Assembly (NCBI RefSeq): GCF_945906275.1
Contig: NZ_CAMDRA010000015.1
Span: forward strand, 1 to 38,453
Direction: 5' to 3'
DNA length: 38,453 nt
Source: Dongia mobilis
GTDB taxonomy: Bacteria; Pseudomonadota; Alphaproteobacteria; Dongiales; Dongiaceae
The notes beneath the pieces are model-generated. The model was given only the letters and a program-made list of their open reading frames with translations, was not told where the DNA came from and did not search any database. The translations under genes were made by a program, and so were the position numbers. Below, piece after piece: positions 14,031-22,385 of this stretch; within the stretch, counting starts at the first letter, position 1, and every line of letters starts with the position of its first letter.

Positions 14031-16127
14031 TCAGGGACGGCTAGGTCCCTTGCGATGCTTCTTCTTGGCCTTGCCGGCCGGATCGAATTTCGGTCCATCG
14101 AATTTTGGCTTGTCGAACTTCGGCTTGTCGAACTTGGGGCGATCCGATTTGAAACCCTCCGACCGCGGGCCTTCGAACTTCGGCTTATCGAATTTCGGGT
14201 TGCCAGGCTTTGACGTAAACTGGCGCTTGCCTTCGAAGGCGCGCCCTTCCTTCTTGAACGGCGCCTTGTCGTCGCGCGGCCGGGCATAACCTTCCGTGCG
14301 CTTGGCGGCGAAGGGGCGCCGCTCCCCATCGCGCGGCCGCTCGGCATGCGGGCGATCCGGGCGCGGGCGATCCGATCTTGCGCCGTCGGCGGGCGCCTCG
14401 AATTTGCGCGGCAGGCGGTCCGAGGGCGGGTTGTCCCTGGTCAGGCGGTCGGCATTGGAGCGGCCGGCATCCTTGTTGAACGGTGTCGTCGGCTTGATGC
14501 TGATTTCCTGGTCGCCCGATTTCTCGACGGCGCTCATGAAGCGTTCGGCGGCATCGGCCGCGATCTCGAACTTGGTTTCCTTGTCGAAGATCTTGATGAA
14601 GCCGATTTCGCGCTTGGTGATGTGACCGCGGCGGCAGATGAGCGGGATGAGCCATTTCGGGTCGGCATTGTTGTCGCGGCCGACATCGAGGCGGAACCAG
14701 GAAACGGGACCGCCCTCACTTCTGTCAGCACCCCCTCTGTCACTTCCTCTGGCGCCGTCGTCGCGGCGCTTGCGCTCGCCACGCTCTTCATAGCGTTCCT
14801 GGCGCATATCGGCCGGTCCGCTGTCGAACATGTCCTCGGGCGCCGGCAGGCGCGAGCGATAGAAACGGATGAGTGCCGCGGCGATCTCCTCGGCCGGCCT
14901 TCCGGCGAGCAGTGCCTGGGCCAGGACCAGATCCTCGGGCGTTGCCGGTTCCTTGATGGCGGGGTCTTCCAGCATGCGTTCCTGGTCCCGGGCGCGGATC
15001 TCCTCGGCCTTGGGCGGGTCCTGCCAGATCGCCTTGATGCTGGCCTCGGTCAGCAATCTTTCGAGATGACGGCGGCGCGGGAACGGCACGATGAGGGCGC
15101 AGATGCCCTTGCGGCCGGCACGGCCGGTGCGGCCCGACCGGTGCAGCAGCGTGGCCTTTTCGCGCGGCAGATCGGCGTGGATGACGAGGCTGAGATCGGG
15201 AAGATCGAGGCCGCGCGCAGCGACATCGGTCGCCACACAGACGCGGGCGCGGCCATCGCGCAATGCCTGCAGGGCGTGGGTGCGTTCCGACTGGCTGAGT
15301 TCGCCGGAGAGAGCCACGGTCGAGAAGCCGCGTTCGGACAGGCTGGCGTGGAGATGGCGGACCGCTTCGCGCGTGTGGCAGAAAATGAGCGCCGCGCGCG
15401 CCTCATAGAACCGCAGCAGATTGACGATCGCATGATTGACATCCGTCGGCGCCACGCGGACCGCGCGGTATTCGATGTCGCCGTGGGCCTGGTTACGCAC
15501 CTGGGTATCGATGCGCAGGGCATCCTGCTGGTAGTCACGCGCGAGGTTGGCAATTTCCCGGGCGATGGTGGCCGAGAACAGCAAGGTGCGGCGCGATTTG
15601 GGGGTCGCATCGAGGATGAACTCGAGATCCTCGCGGAAACCGAGATCCAGCATCTCGTCGGCTTCGTCGAGGACGACGACCTTCAGCGCGGAGATGTCGA
15701 GACGGCCGCGTTCGAGATGGTCGCGCAGGCGCCCCGGCGTACCGACGACGATATGGCAGCCATTGGCGAGCAGGCGCTGCTCGGCGCGGGCATCCATGCC
15801 GCCGACGCAGGAGACGACGCGGGCGCCGGCGTCGGCATAGAGCCAGGAGAGTTCGGTGTGCACCTGCATGGCCAGTTCGCGCGTCGGTGCGATGATGAGG
15901 GCCAGGGGTTCGCCAGCGCGTTCGAAGCGCTCGGAATCGCCCAGCAGGGTCGCCGCCATGGCAAGGCCGAAGGCCACGGTCTTGCCCGAGCCGGTCTGGG
16001 CGGAGACGAGGAGATCGCGCCCCGCTGCTTCATCAGCGAGGACCGCCGATTGCACGGAGGTCGGTTCAAGATAGGCGCGCGCCTGCAAAGCACGTTCGAG
16101 CGCAGGATTGGTCGTTGGAAAAGGCAT
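14031..16127 (-). CDS. DEAD-box ATP-dependent RNA helicase with DbpA-like RNA-binding domain and repetitive tail
   Basis: A 698-residue helicase. Motif I AQTGSGKT is at about 43-50, Ia PTRELA near 81, GTPGRL near 129, DEAD at 154-157, SAT near 190, ARGLD and HRSGRTGRAGR in the second RecA domain. A charged linker leads to a DbpA/CsdA-type RNA-binding domain (SWFRLDVGRDNNADPKWL through the KFEIAADAAERF region), as in DeaD/CsdA proteins that remodel rRNA and mRNA during ribosome assembly and cold growth. The last 150 residues are disordered, basic, and repeat PKFDKPKF. The ATG at 16127 is preferred to one at 16160 because conserved sequence begins at FPTTNPALERAL. Confidence 0.92.
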   Translation of the reverse strand: MPFPTTNPALERALQARAYLEPTSVQSAVLADEAAGRDLLVSAQTGSGKTVAFGLAMAATLLGDSERFERAGEPLALIIAPTRELAMQVHTELSWLYADAGARVVSCVGGMDARAEQRLLANGCHIVVGTPGRLRDHLERGRLDISALKVVVLDEADEMLDLGFREDLEFILDATPKSRRTLLFSATIAREIANLARDYQQDALRIDTQVRNQAHGDIEYRAVRVAPTDVNHAIVNLLRFYEARAALIFCHTREAVRHLHASLSERGFSTVALSGELSQSERTHALQALRDGRARVCVATDVAARGLDLPDLSLVIHADLPREKATLLHRSGRTGRAGRKGICALIVPFPRRRHLERLLTEASIKAIWQDPPKAEEIRARDQERMLEDPAIKEPATPEDLVLAQALLAGRPAEEIAAALIRFYRSRLPAPEDMFDSGPADMRQERYEERGERKRRDDGARGSDRGGADRSEGGPVSWFRLDVGRDNNADPKWLIPLICRRGHITKREIGFIKIFDKETKFEIAADAAERFMSAVEKSGDQEISIKPTTPFNKDAGRSNADRLTRDNPPSDRLPRKFEAPADGARSDRPRPDRPHAERPRDGERRPFAAKRTEGYARPRDDKAPFKKEGRAFEGKRQFTSKPGNPKFDKPKFEGPRSEGFKSDRPKFDKPKFDKPKFDGPKFDPAGKAKKKHRKGPSRP
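14085..14205. repeat. degenerate tandem repeat encoding the helicase tail
   Basis: A 15-bp unit close to CGAACTTCGGCTTGT recurs imperfectly across this stretch, encoding KPKFD-type units read on the minus strand (KFDKP, KFEGP, KFDGP). The copies are near-identical in the centre (14105-14135) and decay outward, as expected for slippage-driven expansion of a disordered tail. Confidence 0.75.
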
Positions 16128-16438
16128 GACTGTCCGATCTGGAAAAAGGTGAAGGGGCACCTGTTTCCGGCCAATCCGACGATCCTGGCCCCTGAGTTCG
16201 GCCTTTGGATCGATTTACTGGATTTATGGCCCGTCGGCGGCGCGCCTGTGGGTCTTAAGCGCGCTAGATACCCCAAACGGCCGAAAAGCGCCAATGATCT
16301 TCGCAAGTGCGAATGCGGCTTAATCCCGCATGGCCAGCCCATGAAATGCGGGATTGGGTCCTATTCTTGTCGGAAGGGGTGGATTCTGGGCAAAGTGCGG
16401 CAGCCAGATCGTCAGAATCAGCCGGAAACAGGAAGCCC
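16128..16438. other. divergent promoter region, helicase / flavin oxidoreductase
   Basis: About 310 bp between the leftward helicase gene and the rightward oxidoreductase gene. It holds a spaced 10-bp inverted repeat at 16322-16355, listed separately. No RNA gene or small ORF is convincing here. Confidence 0.5.
16322..16355. promoter_or_regulatory. perfect 10-bp inverted repeat, candidate operator
   Basis: AATCCCGCAT (16322-16331) and its exact reverse complement ATGCGGGATT (16346-16355) are separated by 14 bp. Centres are 24 bp apart, compatible with a dimeric or tetrameric regulator. It lies 84-117 bp upstream of the oxidoreductase ATG. As RNA it could also form a hairpin. Confidence 0.5.
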
Positions 16439-18463
16439 ATGCCGCGCGAGCCCCGCTTCGACCCGCTCTTCACACCCCTTCGGATCGGGCCGGTAACGGC
16501 CCCCAACCGCTTCTACCAGGTCCCCCATTGCACCGGCATGGGCTTCGCCATGCCCGAAACCCTCGCCGCCATGCGCGCGATGAAGGCCGAAGGCGGCTGG
16601 GGCGTGGTATGCACGGAATATTGTTCGATCGATCCCAGCGCCGACGATCTGCCCTCGCCCTATGCAACACTTTGGGACCAGGGCGATGTGCGTAACATGG
16701 CGAAGATGGCAGCCGGCGTTCATGCCCATGGTGCCCTGGCAGGTATCGAACTGTGGCATGGCGGCTTCCGCTCCGCCAACCTGCTCTCGCGCGCAACGCC
16801 CATGGGACCGGTCAGCCAGATGGCCAGCAAGGCGCCAGTGCAGAGCCGGCGCATGGACAAGGCCGATATCCGCGACTATCGCCGTGCCCACAAGGCGGCG
16901 GCCCTGCGTGCCAAAGAAGCCGGTTTCGACATCGTCTATGTCTATGCCTCGCACGGCTATCTCATCGCGCAATTTCTCCACAGGGAGATGAACCAGCGCG
17001 ATGACGAATATGGCGGGTCGCTGGAGAACCGCGCGCGCATCCTGCGCGAGCTTCTTGAGGAGACGAAGGAGGCGATCGGCGACGCTTGCGCAATTGCCGT
17101 CCGCATCGAGATCGATGACGAGGCCCATCCCGGCGCCGACCCCACCGGCGAGAAGCGGGCCATGTTCGAGATGATCCGCGACCTGCCGGACCTGTTCGAC
17201 GTTACCATCAGCGATTACGGCCAGGAGATGGGGGTCTCGCGCTTTCATCCCCAGGGCTCGCTGGAGCCGTTCCTGAAAGATGTGCGGCAGCTGGTAGGGA
17301 AACCAGTGGTGAGTGTCGGTCGCTATACCTCGCCGGAATCGATGCTGGCCCTGGTCAAGTCCGGCACGCTTGATCTCATCGGCGCGGCGCGGCCCTCGAT
17401 CGCCGATCCGTTCCTGCCGAAGAAGATCGCCGAGGGTCGTGCGGAAGACATCCGCGAATGCATCGGCTGCAATATCTGCTACGCGAGCGACATCCAGGGC
17501 GTGCCTTTGCGCTGCACCCAGAACCCCACCATGGGCGAGGAATGGCGGCGCGGCTGGCACCCGGAGATTGTCACCAGGGCCGCGCAGGCAAAGAAGGTGC
17601 TGGTGGTCGGCGCCGGTCCCGCTGGCCTTGAAGCGGCGCTGACGCTAGGCCGCCAGGGCCATGAGGTGATGTTGACAGAAGCCAGCCGCGAACTGGGTGG
17701 CCGCGTGCTGATGGAATCGAAGCTGCCGGGCCTCCGGGAATGGATCCGGGTCCGCGACTATCGCGCCCATCAGCTCGGCAAGCTCGACAATGTCAGCATC
17801 TTTCTCGAAAGCCGCATGTCGGCCGAGGATGCGCGCGCCACCGACGCCACGCATGTGCTCGTCGCGACCGGCAGCCATTGGCGCAAGACCGGGCTCGGCC
17901 GCTATCACGCCGCCGCGGTGCCGAGCTTTGACGATCCGCGCACACTCAGTCCCACTGAGATCATGGCCGGCAAGCGCCCCAACGGACCCGTCGTCATCTT
18001 CGACGATGAGGGCTATATGATGGCGAGTGCGTTATCGGAATTGCTGGCACGCGAAGGCATTGACGTGACCTATGTCACGACCACCGGATTGGTATCAGCC
18101 TGGTCGTTCTATACCAACGAGCAGCATCTGGTGCAGGCACGGTTGATCGAGGCCGGCGTCAAGATCATCGTCAGCCAGGCGGTGACGGCCTTGCGGGGCG
18201 AGAGCGCCGAGCTCACCTGCGTCTTCTCGGGTCGGGCCCGGGAAGTCGCCTGCGGCGGGTTCATCCCCGTCACCTCGCGCGAGCCCAACGACCAGCTGTG
18301 GCGCAATCTTTCAGGCGATGCCGGCCCGATATCGATCCAGCGCATCGGTGATTGCAAGGCGCCGGGCTTCATCGCCACGGCTGTTCACGATGGGCACCGG
18401 GCGGCCCATGATCTGCTGGCGCCCCAGCCGTTCAAGCGCGACCGAACTCTGGTCGCTTCATGA
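16439..18463 (+). CDS. NADH:flavin oxidoreductase, N-methylproline demethylase-like (TMADH family)
   Basis: A 674-residue iron-sulfur flavoprotein. The N-terminal TIM barrel starts RIGPVTAPNRFYQVPHCTGMG; Cys31 matches the cysteine that covalently binds FMN in trimethylamine dehydrogenase, and Tyr61 matches its substrate-bowl Tyr60. The 4Fe-4S cysteines are 341, 344, 347 and 359. A second domain with VLVVGAGPAGLEAAL (near 386) is the nucleotide-binding part. The two bowl tryptophans of trimethylamine dehydrogenase (Trp264, Trp355) are absent, so oxidative demethylation of another N-methyl substrate, such as N-methylproline from betaines, is more likely. The ATG at 16439 has an AGGAAG ribosome site, though close. 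The stop overlaps yaiI by four bases. Confidence 0.85.
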   Translation: MPREPRFDPLFTPLRIGPVTAPNRFYQVPHCTGMGFAMPETLAAMRAMKAEGGWGVVCTEYCSIDPSADDLPSPYATLWDQGDVRNMAKMAAGVHAHGALAGIELWHGGFRSANLLSRATPMGPVSQMASKAPVQSRRMDKADIRDYRRAHKAAALRAKEAGFDIVYVYASHGYLIAQFLHREMNQRDDEYGGSLENRARILRELLEETKEAIGDACAIAVRIEIDDEAHPGADPTGEKRAMFEMIRDLPDLFDVTISDYGQEMGVSRFHPQGSLEPFLKDVRQLVGKPVVSVGRYTSPESMLALVKSGTLDLIGAARPSIADPFLPKKIAEGRAEDIRECIGCNICYASDIQGVPLRCTQNPTMGEEWRRGWHPEIVTRAAQAKKVLVVGAGPAGLEAALTLGRQGHEVMLTEASRELGGRVLMESKLPGLREWIRVRDYRAHQLGKLDNVSIFLESRMSAEDARATDATHVLVATGSHWRKTGLGRYHAAAVPSFDDPRTLSPTEIMAGKRPNGPVVIFDDEGYMMASALSELLAREGIDVTYVTTTGLVSAWSFYTNEQHLVQARLIEAGVKIIVSQAVTALRGESAELTCVFSGRAREVACGGFIPVTSREPNDQLWRNLSGDAGPISIQRIGDCKAPGFIATAVHDGHRAAHDLLAPQPFKRDRTLVAS

Positions 18464-18909
18464 CCGAGATTTATGTCGATGCCGACGCCTGCCCGGTCAA
18501 GGCGGAGATCGAGCGCGTGGCATTACGCCATGAAATCGTCATGCACCTGGTCAGCAACAGCGGTTTCCGCTCGAGCCACAACCCGCTCATCCGCAATGTG
18601 GTGGTCAGTGACAAGTTCGACGCCGCCGATGACTGGATCGTCGAGCGCGCCAAGGTGGGCGACATCGTCATCACGACCGACATTCAATTGGCCGATCGCT
18701 GCCTCAAGGCCGGCGCCCAAGTGCTGGGGCCGACAGGAAAGCCCTTCACCGAAAACAGCATCGGGACCGCGCTCGCCATGCGTGAACTCAGCAGCCAGCT
18801 CCGCGATATGGGCGAAATAAAGGACGGCGGGCCGGCTTTCTCAGCGGCGGATCGCTCACGCTTCCTGAATGCCCTGGAGCTGGCGGTCCAGAAGGCCAAG
18901 AAGCTCTAG
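18460..18909 (+). CDS. YaiI/YqxD family (DUF188) protein
   Basis: A 149-residue PIN-like protein. IYVDADACPVKAEIERVA at the N terminus, then SNSGFRSS, GDIVITTDIQLADRCLKAGA and GKPFTENSIG, match the DUF188/YaiI family throughout. The aspartates in VDADACP and TTDIQLAD would form a metal site; a nuclease-like activity is inferred from the fold and not shown. It is coupled to the oxidoreductase by an ATGA overlap. Its TAG stop lies in a CTAG palindrome that also provides the stop of the convergent nitrile hydratase activator gene. Confidence 0.93.
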   Translation: MTEIYVDADACPVKAEIERVALRHEIVMHLVSNSGFRSSHNPLIRNVVVSDKFDAADDWIVERAKVGDIVITTDIQLADRCLKAGAQVLGPTGKPFTENSIGTALAMRELSSQLRDMGEIKDGGPAFSAADRSRFLNALELAVQKAKKL

Positions 18910-19298
18910 CAGTCGCCGCCGCCACCAACACCGCAGGAGCCGCCAATATCACCCGCGCCAAGGATGACCGGTGCCCCATGGGGCGTGTTTTCGTAGGCGC
19001 GGACCCATTGCGCCTTGCGTTCTGACAATTGGCCGGCACTGGCCAATTCTGCTTCCATGGTCAGGGTCTCGAGTGCCACCAGAACGCAGTTGTAATAGGT
19101 GGCGACATCGTCCGGGGCGCCGGATGCCAGAGCGCGCTTGATCTCCGCCCCCAGCGCATCGGACCAGCGCACGGCCGAAATCCTTCCCTGCGCCACCATG
19201 GCCGTCGCGAGTGCCACGGTCTGCGCCTGCCAGGGTTCCGAGAAGAGCGGCTCGCCATCGCGGGCGCGTAGCGGCCCCGGCTGAGCAATGTTGGCCAT
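18906..19298 (-). CDS. nitrile hydratase accessory (activator) protein, cysteine/glycine tail
   Basis: A 130-residue protein resembling the nitrile hydratase beta N-terminal region: LRARDGEPLFSEPWQAQTVALATAMVAQG is broken up here as LFSEPWQAQ and ALATAMVAQG. Such activators (P14K/NhlE class) deliver cobalt or exchange alpha subunits during maturation. The body runs through SDALGAEIKRA and TYYNCVLVALETL. The protein ends in GGSCGVGGGGDC, an unusual glycine-cysteine tail that could bind the metal; this is inference. It starts 4 bp after the beta subunit stop, so it is the third gene of the alpha-beta-activator unit. Confidence 0.88.
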   Translation of the reverse strand: MANIAQPGPLRARDGEPLFSEPWQAQTVALATAMVAQGRISAVRWSDALGAEIKRALASGAPDDVATYYNCVLVALETLTMEAELASAGQLSERKAQWVRAYENTPHGAPVILGAGDIGGSCGVGGGGDC

Positions 19299-19302
19299 GA
19301 GG

Positions 19303-19959
19303 TCAGGGTTGCTCAAGGTAGCTCTCCCACAGATCGATGAAGACACGGTCGCGCCTGCCCCTTGCTTCCGGCCACAGATCGGCGGCGGCGAAGGCAATGT
19401 TGTACAGAGGTTCGGCATGCTCGCGGCCCATGGCGCCCGCATCCGGCAGCAGATGATTGCCGTGATAGGCCTCGACGATGCCGGGCTTGCCCATGGCATA
19501 GGAGGGCAGGCGCGTATGGCCAGACCCGCCGATCGTCTTCGACAGTACGCGATCGCCAATGGCGAAAGCCGGCGCCTGGGTCGCCGGTCGGCTGTAATCC
19601 CGGGCGATACGCGAGATCCTGGCAACATCGGCCGCCCCCATGGGTTTGCCGAAATCAGGATTCGGCCCCACCGCCTTGCCGCGCGCGATCTCGGCCACGC
19701 TGGCCAAGCCGGAATCTACCATCATGGCGGCGTAGACCTGCATCCACTGATCGAAATAGGGACGCGTCAGATAATCTTCGGCCGGAATCAGTTCGCGCAC
19801 ATAGCGCCACCAATCGAGCGTCCAGCCGGGATGGCCCTCCAGCGCTTCGTTGATGCCCCAGGCGCGACCTTCCCAATCCACCTTGAACGGCGTTTCGTCT
19901 TCCACCACGTCGATGGGCTTGGTCGTCTGCTTGCCGCCGACATCATGGGTGCGCGGCAT
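19303..19959 (-). CDS. nthB: nitrile hydratase beta subunit
   Basis: A 218-residue protein, the usual family length. It begins MPRTHDVGGKQ, followed by the beta-typical FKVDWEGRAWGINEALEG and a C-terminal SH3-like barrel with FAIGDRVLSKTIGGSGHTRLPSYA and GIVEAYHGNHLLPDAGA. With the alpha subunit it forms the cobalt enzyme that hydrates nitriles to amides in the cytoplasm. A GGAGG ribosome site overlaps the alpha stop, 2 bp before this ATG, so the subunits are tightly co-translated. Confidence 0.95.
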   Translation of the reverse strand: MPRTHDVGGKQTTKPIDVVEDETPFKVDWEGRAWGINEALEGHPGWTLDWWRYVRELIPAEDYLTRPYFDQWMQVYAAMMVDSGLASVAEIARGKAVGPNPDFGKPMGAADVARISRIARDYSRPATQAPAFAIGDRVLSKTIGGSGHTRLPSYAMGKPGIVEAYHGNHLLPDAGAMGREHAEPLYNIAFAAADLWPEARGRRDRVFIDLWESYLEQP

Positions 19960-19961
19960 GC

Positions 19962-20606
19962 CTACCTCCCTGCCCCGGGCGCCCGCAGGATATCGGTGCC
20001 GATCATGGAGTTGCGGGTCACCAACTGAGCGAGTGCGGCCTCGTCGAGAGTGTCGGTCCCGGCGGGCCGTTCGGGTACCACGAGATAGCGCAGTTCCGCC
20101 GTGCTGTCCCAGACACGGATTTCGACATCGTCGCCGATCGTGACACCGAATTCCTTGATCACACCGCGCGGATCGCGCACCGCGCGGGAGCGATATTCCT
20201 GCAGCCGGTACCAGCCGGGCGAGATGCCGAGCAAAGAGAAGGGGTAGCAGGAGCACAAGGTACAGACGACCAGGTTATGGACCTGCGGCGTGTTCTCGAC
20301 CGCCTTGAGATGCCCGGTGGCATGACCCTGATAGCCGAGCTCGCTGATGGCCGCGGTACCGTCGGCCAGCAGCCTTGCCCTGAAGGCCGGATCGGTCCAG
20401 GCCTTGGCCACGACGCGCGCGCCGCGTTTGGGACCGATCTCCTCGGCATAGAGGTCGATCCAGGCATCAATGGCGGCGCTGTCGACCATGCCCTTCTCCA
20501 CCAGCAGGCTTTCCAGCGCCTTCACGCGCAAGGCCGGGTCGCTGGGCAGGTCGCTGTGCAGATGTTCGTGGATCTCGACGATCTTCTTGGAATCGTAGTT
20601 GGTCAT
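19962..20606 (-). CDS. nthA: nitrile hydratase alpha subunit, cobalt type
   Basis: A 214-residue catalytic subunit. The metal-binding loop [11 protein letters not shown] places Cys115, Cys118 and Cys120; the Thr at 116 (CTLCSC) marks the cobalt rather than iron (CSLCSC) class. The cysteines at 118 and 120 are those normally oxidised to sulfinic and sulfenic acids. Family segments [20 protein letters not shown] and TPQVHNLVV are intact. No amidase, aldoxime dehydratase or cobalt transporter gene is in the window, so the fate of the amide and the natural nitrile are not shown. It follows the dehydrogenase gene by 33 bp. Confidence 0.96.
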   Translation of the reverse strand: MTNYDSKKIVEIHEHLHSDLPSDPALRVKALESLLVEKGMVDSAAIDAWIDLYAEEIGPKRGARVVAKAWTDPAFRARLLADGTAAISELGYQGHATGHLKAVENTPQVHNLVVCTLCSCYPFSLLGISPGWYRLQEYRSRAVRDPRGVIKEFGVTIGDDVEIRVWDSTAELRYLVVPERPAGTDTLDEAALAQLVTRNSMIGTDILRAPGAGR

Positions 20607-20639
20607 GATGTGGATAAGCCTGGCTGGGATCGGAAAGGA

Positions 20640-21560
20640 TCAGCCAGTGTGGCCGCGCAGCTGCAAGAGATCAATCAGGAAACGATCGCGCTCGGCCTCG
20701 AGATCGGCAACCGACCTGCCGGCCGCTTCCGCCTCGATGCCGTCGATTAGCGCCTGCTTTATTTCCGGCGTCAGGCGCATTCGGCCGAGCGTTTCCCAGC
20801 GCTTCTCCTGGCTGGGGCCGAGATGGTCGAGATAGTGCCGGATGCCCCCTGCCCCACCACCCAGATGATAGGTGAGATGCGTCCCCTGGACCGCCCAGCG
20901 CATCGCCGGCCCATGGATGAGTGCTGCGTCGATGTCGGCGACCTCCGCCACCCCTTCGGCCACCAGATGCACGGCCTCCTGCCAAAGAGCCGCGCCCAGG
21001 CGATTGGCGATATGGCCGTGAACCTCGCGCTTGAGGCGAATGGTATGCTTGCCGAGCGATCGGAAGAAGTGTTCCGCACGGTCGAGAACGCCCTGATCCG
21101 TGCCGAACAGTTCGACCAAGGGCATGAGGTGCGGCCGATTGAAGGGATGCGCCACGATGAACCGGGCCCGGTTGCGGCAGGTGGCTGTCATCTCGCTCAG
21201 CAACAAGGAGGAGGTACTGGTTGCGACTATGGTATCGGTGTCGCTATGGCGGTCGATCTCGGCGAGGAGTGCCACCTTCAGATCAAGCCGCTCCGGGGCC
21301 GATTCCAGGACGAGGTCGGCGTCCTGCACGGCGCCTGGCAAATTGTCCACGACCTGCAGCCTGCCATCCGAATCAGCGCGCAACGCCAGCAACTGCCCGC
21401 GCAACCGCGCCACGACCGAAGGGAGTTCGGCGCGCCTTTGCGCCGACGGATCATAGGCGGTCACGGTCAATCCCCGGCTGCAGGCAAGGGCCGCCCAACT
21501 GGCGCCGATCAAGCCGCTGCCGATGACCGTGACCCGGGCGATGTCATGCGTCGCGGTCAT
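20640..21560 (-). CDS. 3-hydroxyacyl-CoA dehydrogenase NAD-binding family protein
   Basis: A 306-residue NAD-dependent dehydrogenase. The dinucleotide motif VIGSGLIGASW begins at about 12, STSSLLLSEMT and IVAHPFNRPHLMPLVEL contain the catalytic-histidine region, and HIANRLGAALWQEAVHLVAEG begins the C-terminal helical domain. The length and pattern are those of 3-hydroxybutyryl-CoA, L-carnitine and L-gulonate dehydrogenases. The RPHLMPLVEL variation means substrate cannot be assigned. It lies 33 bp upstream of the nitrile hydratase alpha gene on the same strand, which suggests the hydroxy acid or acyl-CoA it oxidises is in the same pathway. Confidence 0.88.
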   Translation of the reverse strand: MTATHDIARVTVIGSGLIGASWAALACSRGLTVTAYDPSAQRRAELPSVVARLRGQLLALRADSDGRLQVVDNLPGAVQDADLVLESAPERLDLKVALLAEIDRHSDTDTIVATSTSSLLLSEMTATCRNRARFIVAHPFNRPHLMPLVELFGTDQGVLDRAEHFFRSLGKHTIRLKREVHGHIANRLGAALWQEAVHLVAEGVAEVADIDAALIHGPAMRWAVQGTHLTYHLGGGAGGIRHYLDHLGPSQEKRWETLGRMRLTPEIKQALIDGIEAEAAGRSVADLEAERDRFLIDLLQLRGHTG

Positions 21561-21603
21561 TGCTTCTGGTTCATTCTCGAGGTTTGCGGGCGAACAGGGA
21601 CGA

Positions 21604-22377
21604 TCAATTGATCGACTGCTGTCCGTAGCGCCGCTGGATGATGTCGAAGGCGCCATCCTTGCGCATCGCGGCAATGGCGTCGTTGATGCGGTTGATCATA
21701 TCTCTGGTACCAGCCACCTTCTTGCTGAGGCAGACGAAATAAGGAGAACTGCGAAGCTCGGTATACTCGATATCGATATCCTCCTTGGTTCGGAGAATGA
21801 AGTCGATCGGTGCGCGGAACGAGAATAGATGAGTGATGCGGTGATTGACCAGCATATCGAACGCCTGCTGATCGCCGCTCACCGCCAGGTGCTCGACCTT
21901 GGCCTCGGACAGCTCGGCATCAAGGTTGTAGCCCTTGACGACACCGACCACGCCGAAGCGCGGATCGGCGAGATCCGCGACGTTCGCAATCGACTTTGGA
22001 CTTTCGCCGGGCGGATGGAATACACCGATCGAGGTTTCGCCGATCGCGTCCGAGAAATGAAACAGCTCCGCACGGTCGGCGCGATAGGAACAGCTGCAAA
22101 GCCCGTCGATCTTGCCCTCACTGGCTTCGGCATATCCGCGCTTCCAGGGCATGAAACGCGTCTCAAGCTTGAGGCCGCTGCGCCGGGCGATTTCGTCAAT
22201 CGCTTCAACATCCGTGCCGCGCAGGCCATCAGCGCCGGGATGTTCAATCTTGAGTGGGGGAAAATCGTTGCAGGCAAGGACAAGGGTATGATCGTCCGCC
22301 CCAGCGGGGCGGCTGAACCCCAAGGTGATCGCCAGTATCATGATCGCGTAGAGCAGAGGTCGCCCTGACTTTCGCAT
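21604..22377 (-). CDS. periplasmic amino-acid-type solute-binding protein (family 3)
   Basis: A 257-residue secreted protein. A signal peptide of about 27 residues ends at the AGA before DDHTLVL. The fold markers are CNDFPPLKI at the start, LRGTDVEAIDEIARRSGL, FMPWKRGYAEASEGKIDG, and a C-terminal AIAAMRKDGAFDIIQRRYG. No permease or ATPase is adjacent, so it may serve a transporter elsewhere or act as a sensor. Its stop is 43 bp before the dehydrogenase gene, and it may head the nitrile hydratase transcript. Two hairpins lie just before its ATG. Confidence 0.87.
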   Translation of the reverse strand: MRKSGRPLLYAIMILAITLGFSRPAGADDHTLVLACNDFPPLKIEHPGADGLRGTDVEAIDEIARRSGLKLETRFMPWKRGYAEASEGKIDGLCSCSYRADRAELFHFSDAIGETSIGVFHPPGESPKSIANVADLADPRFGVVGVVKGYNLDAELSEAKVEHLAVSGDQQAFDMLVNHRITHLFSFRAPIDFILRTKEDIDIEYTELRSSPYFVCLSKKVAGTRDMINRINDAIAAMRKDGAFDIIQRRYGQQSIN

Positions 22378-22385
22378 GTTTCTAC

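Noticed and set aside
14346-16496. 716-codon rightward reading frame opposite the helicase
   Set aside because: Antisense shadow of a complete DEAD-box helicase; no family features of its own.
16439-18463. Assignment as trimethylamine or dimethylamine dehydrogenase
   Set aside because: The overall match is strong but the two bowl tryptophans are missing, so I name only the wider family.
19962-20606. Iron-type nitrile hydratase
   Set aside because: The metal loop is CTLCSC, the cobalt-type motif, rather than CSLCSC.
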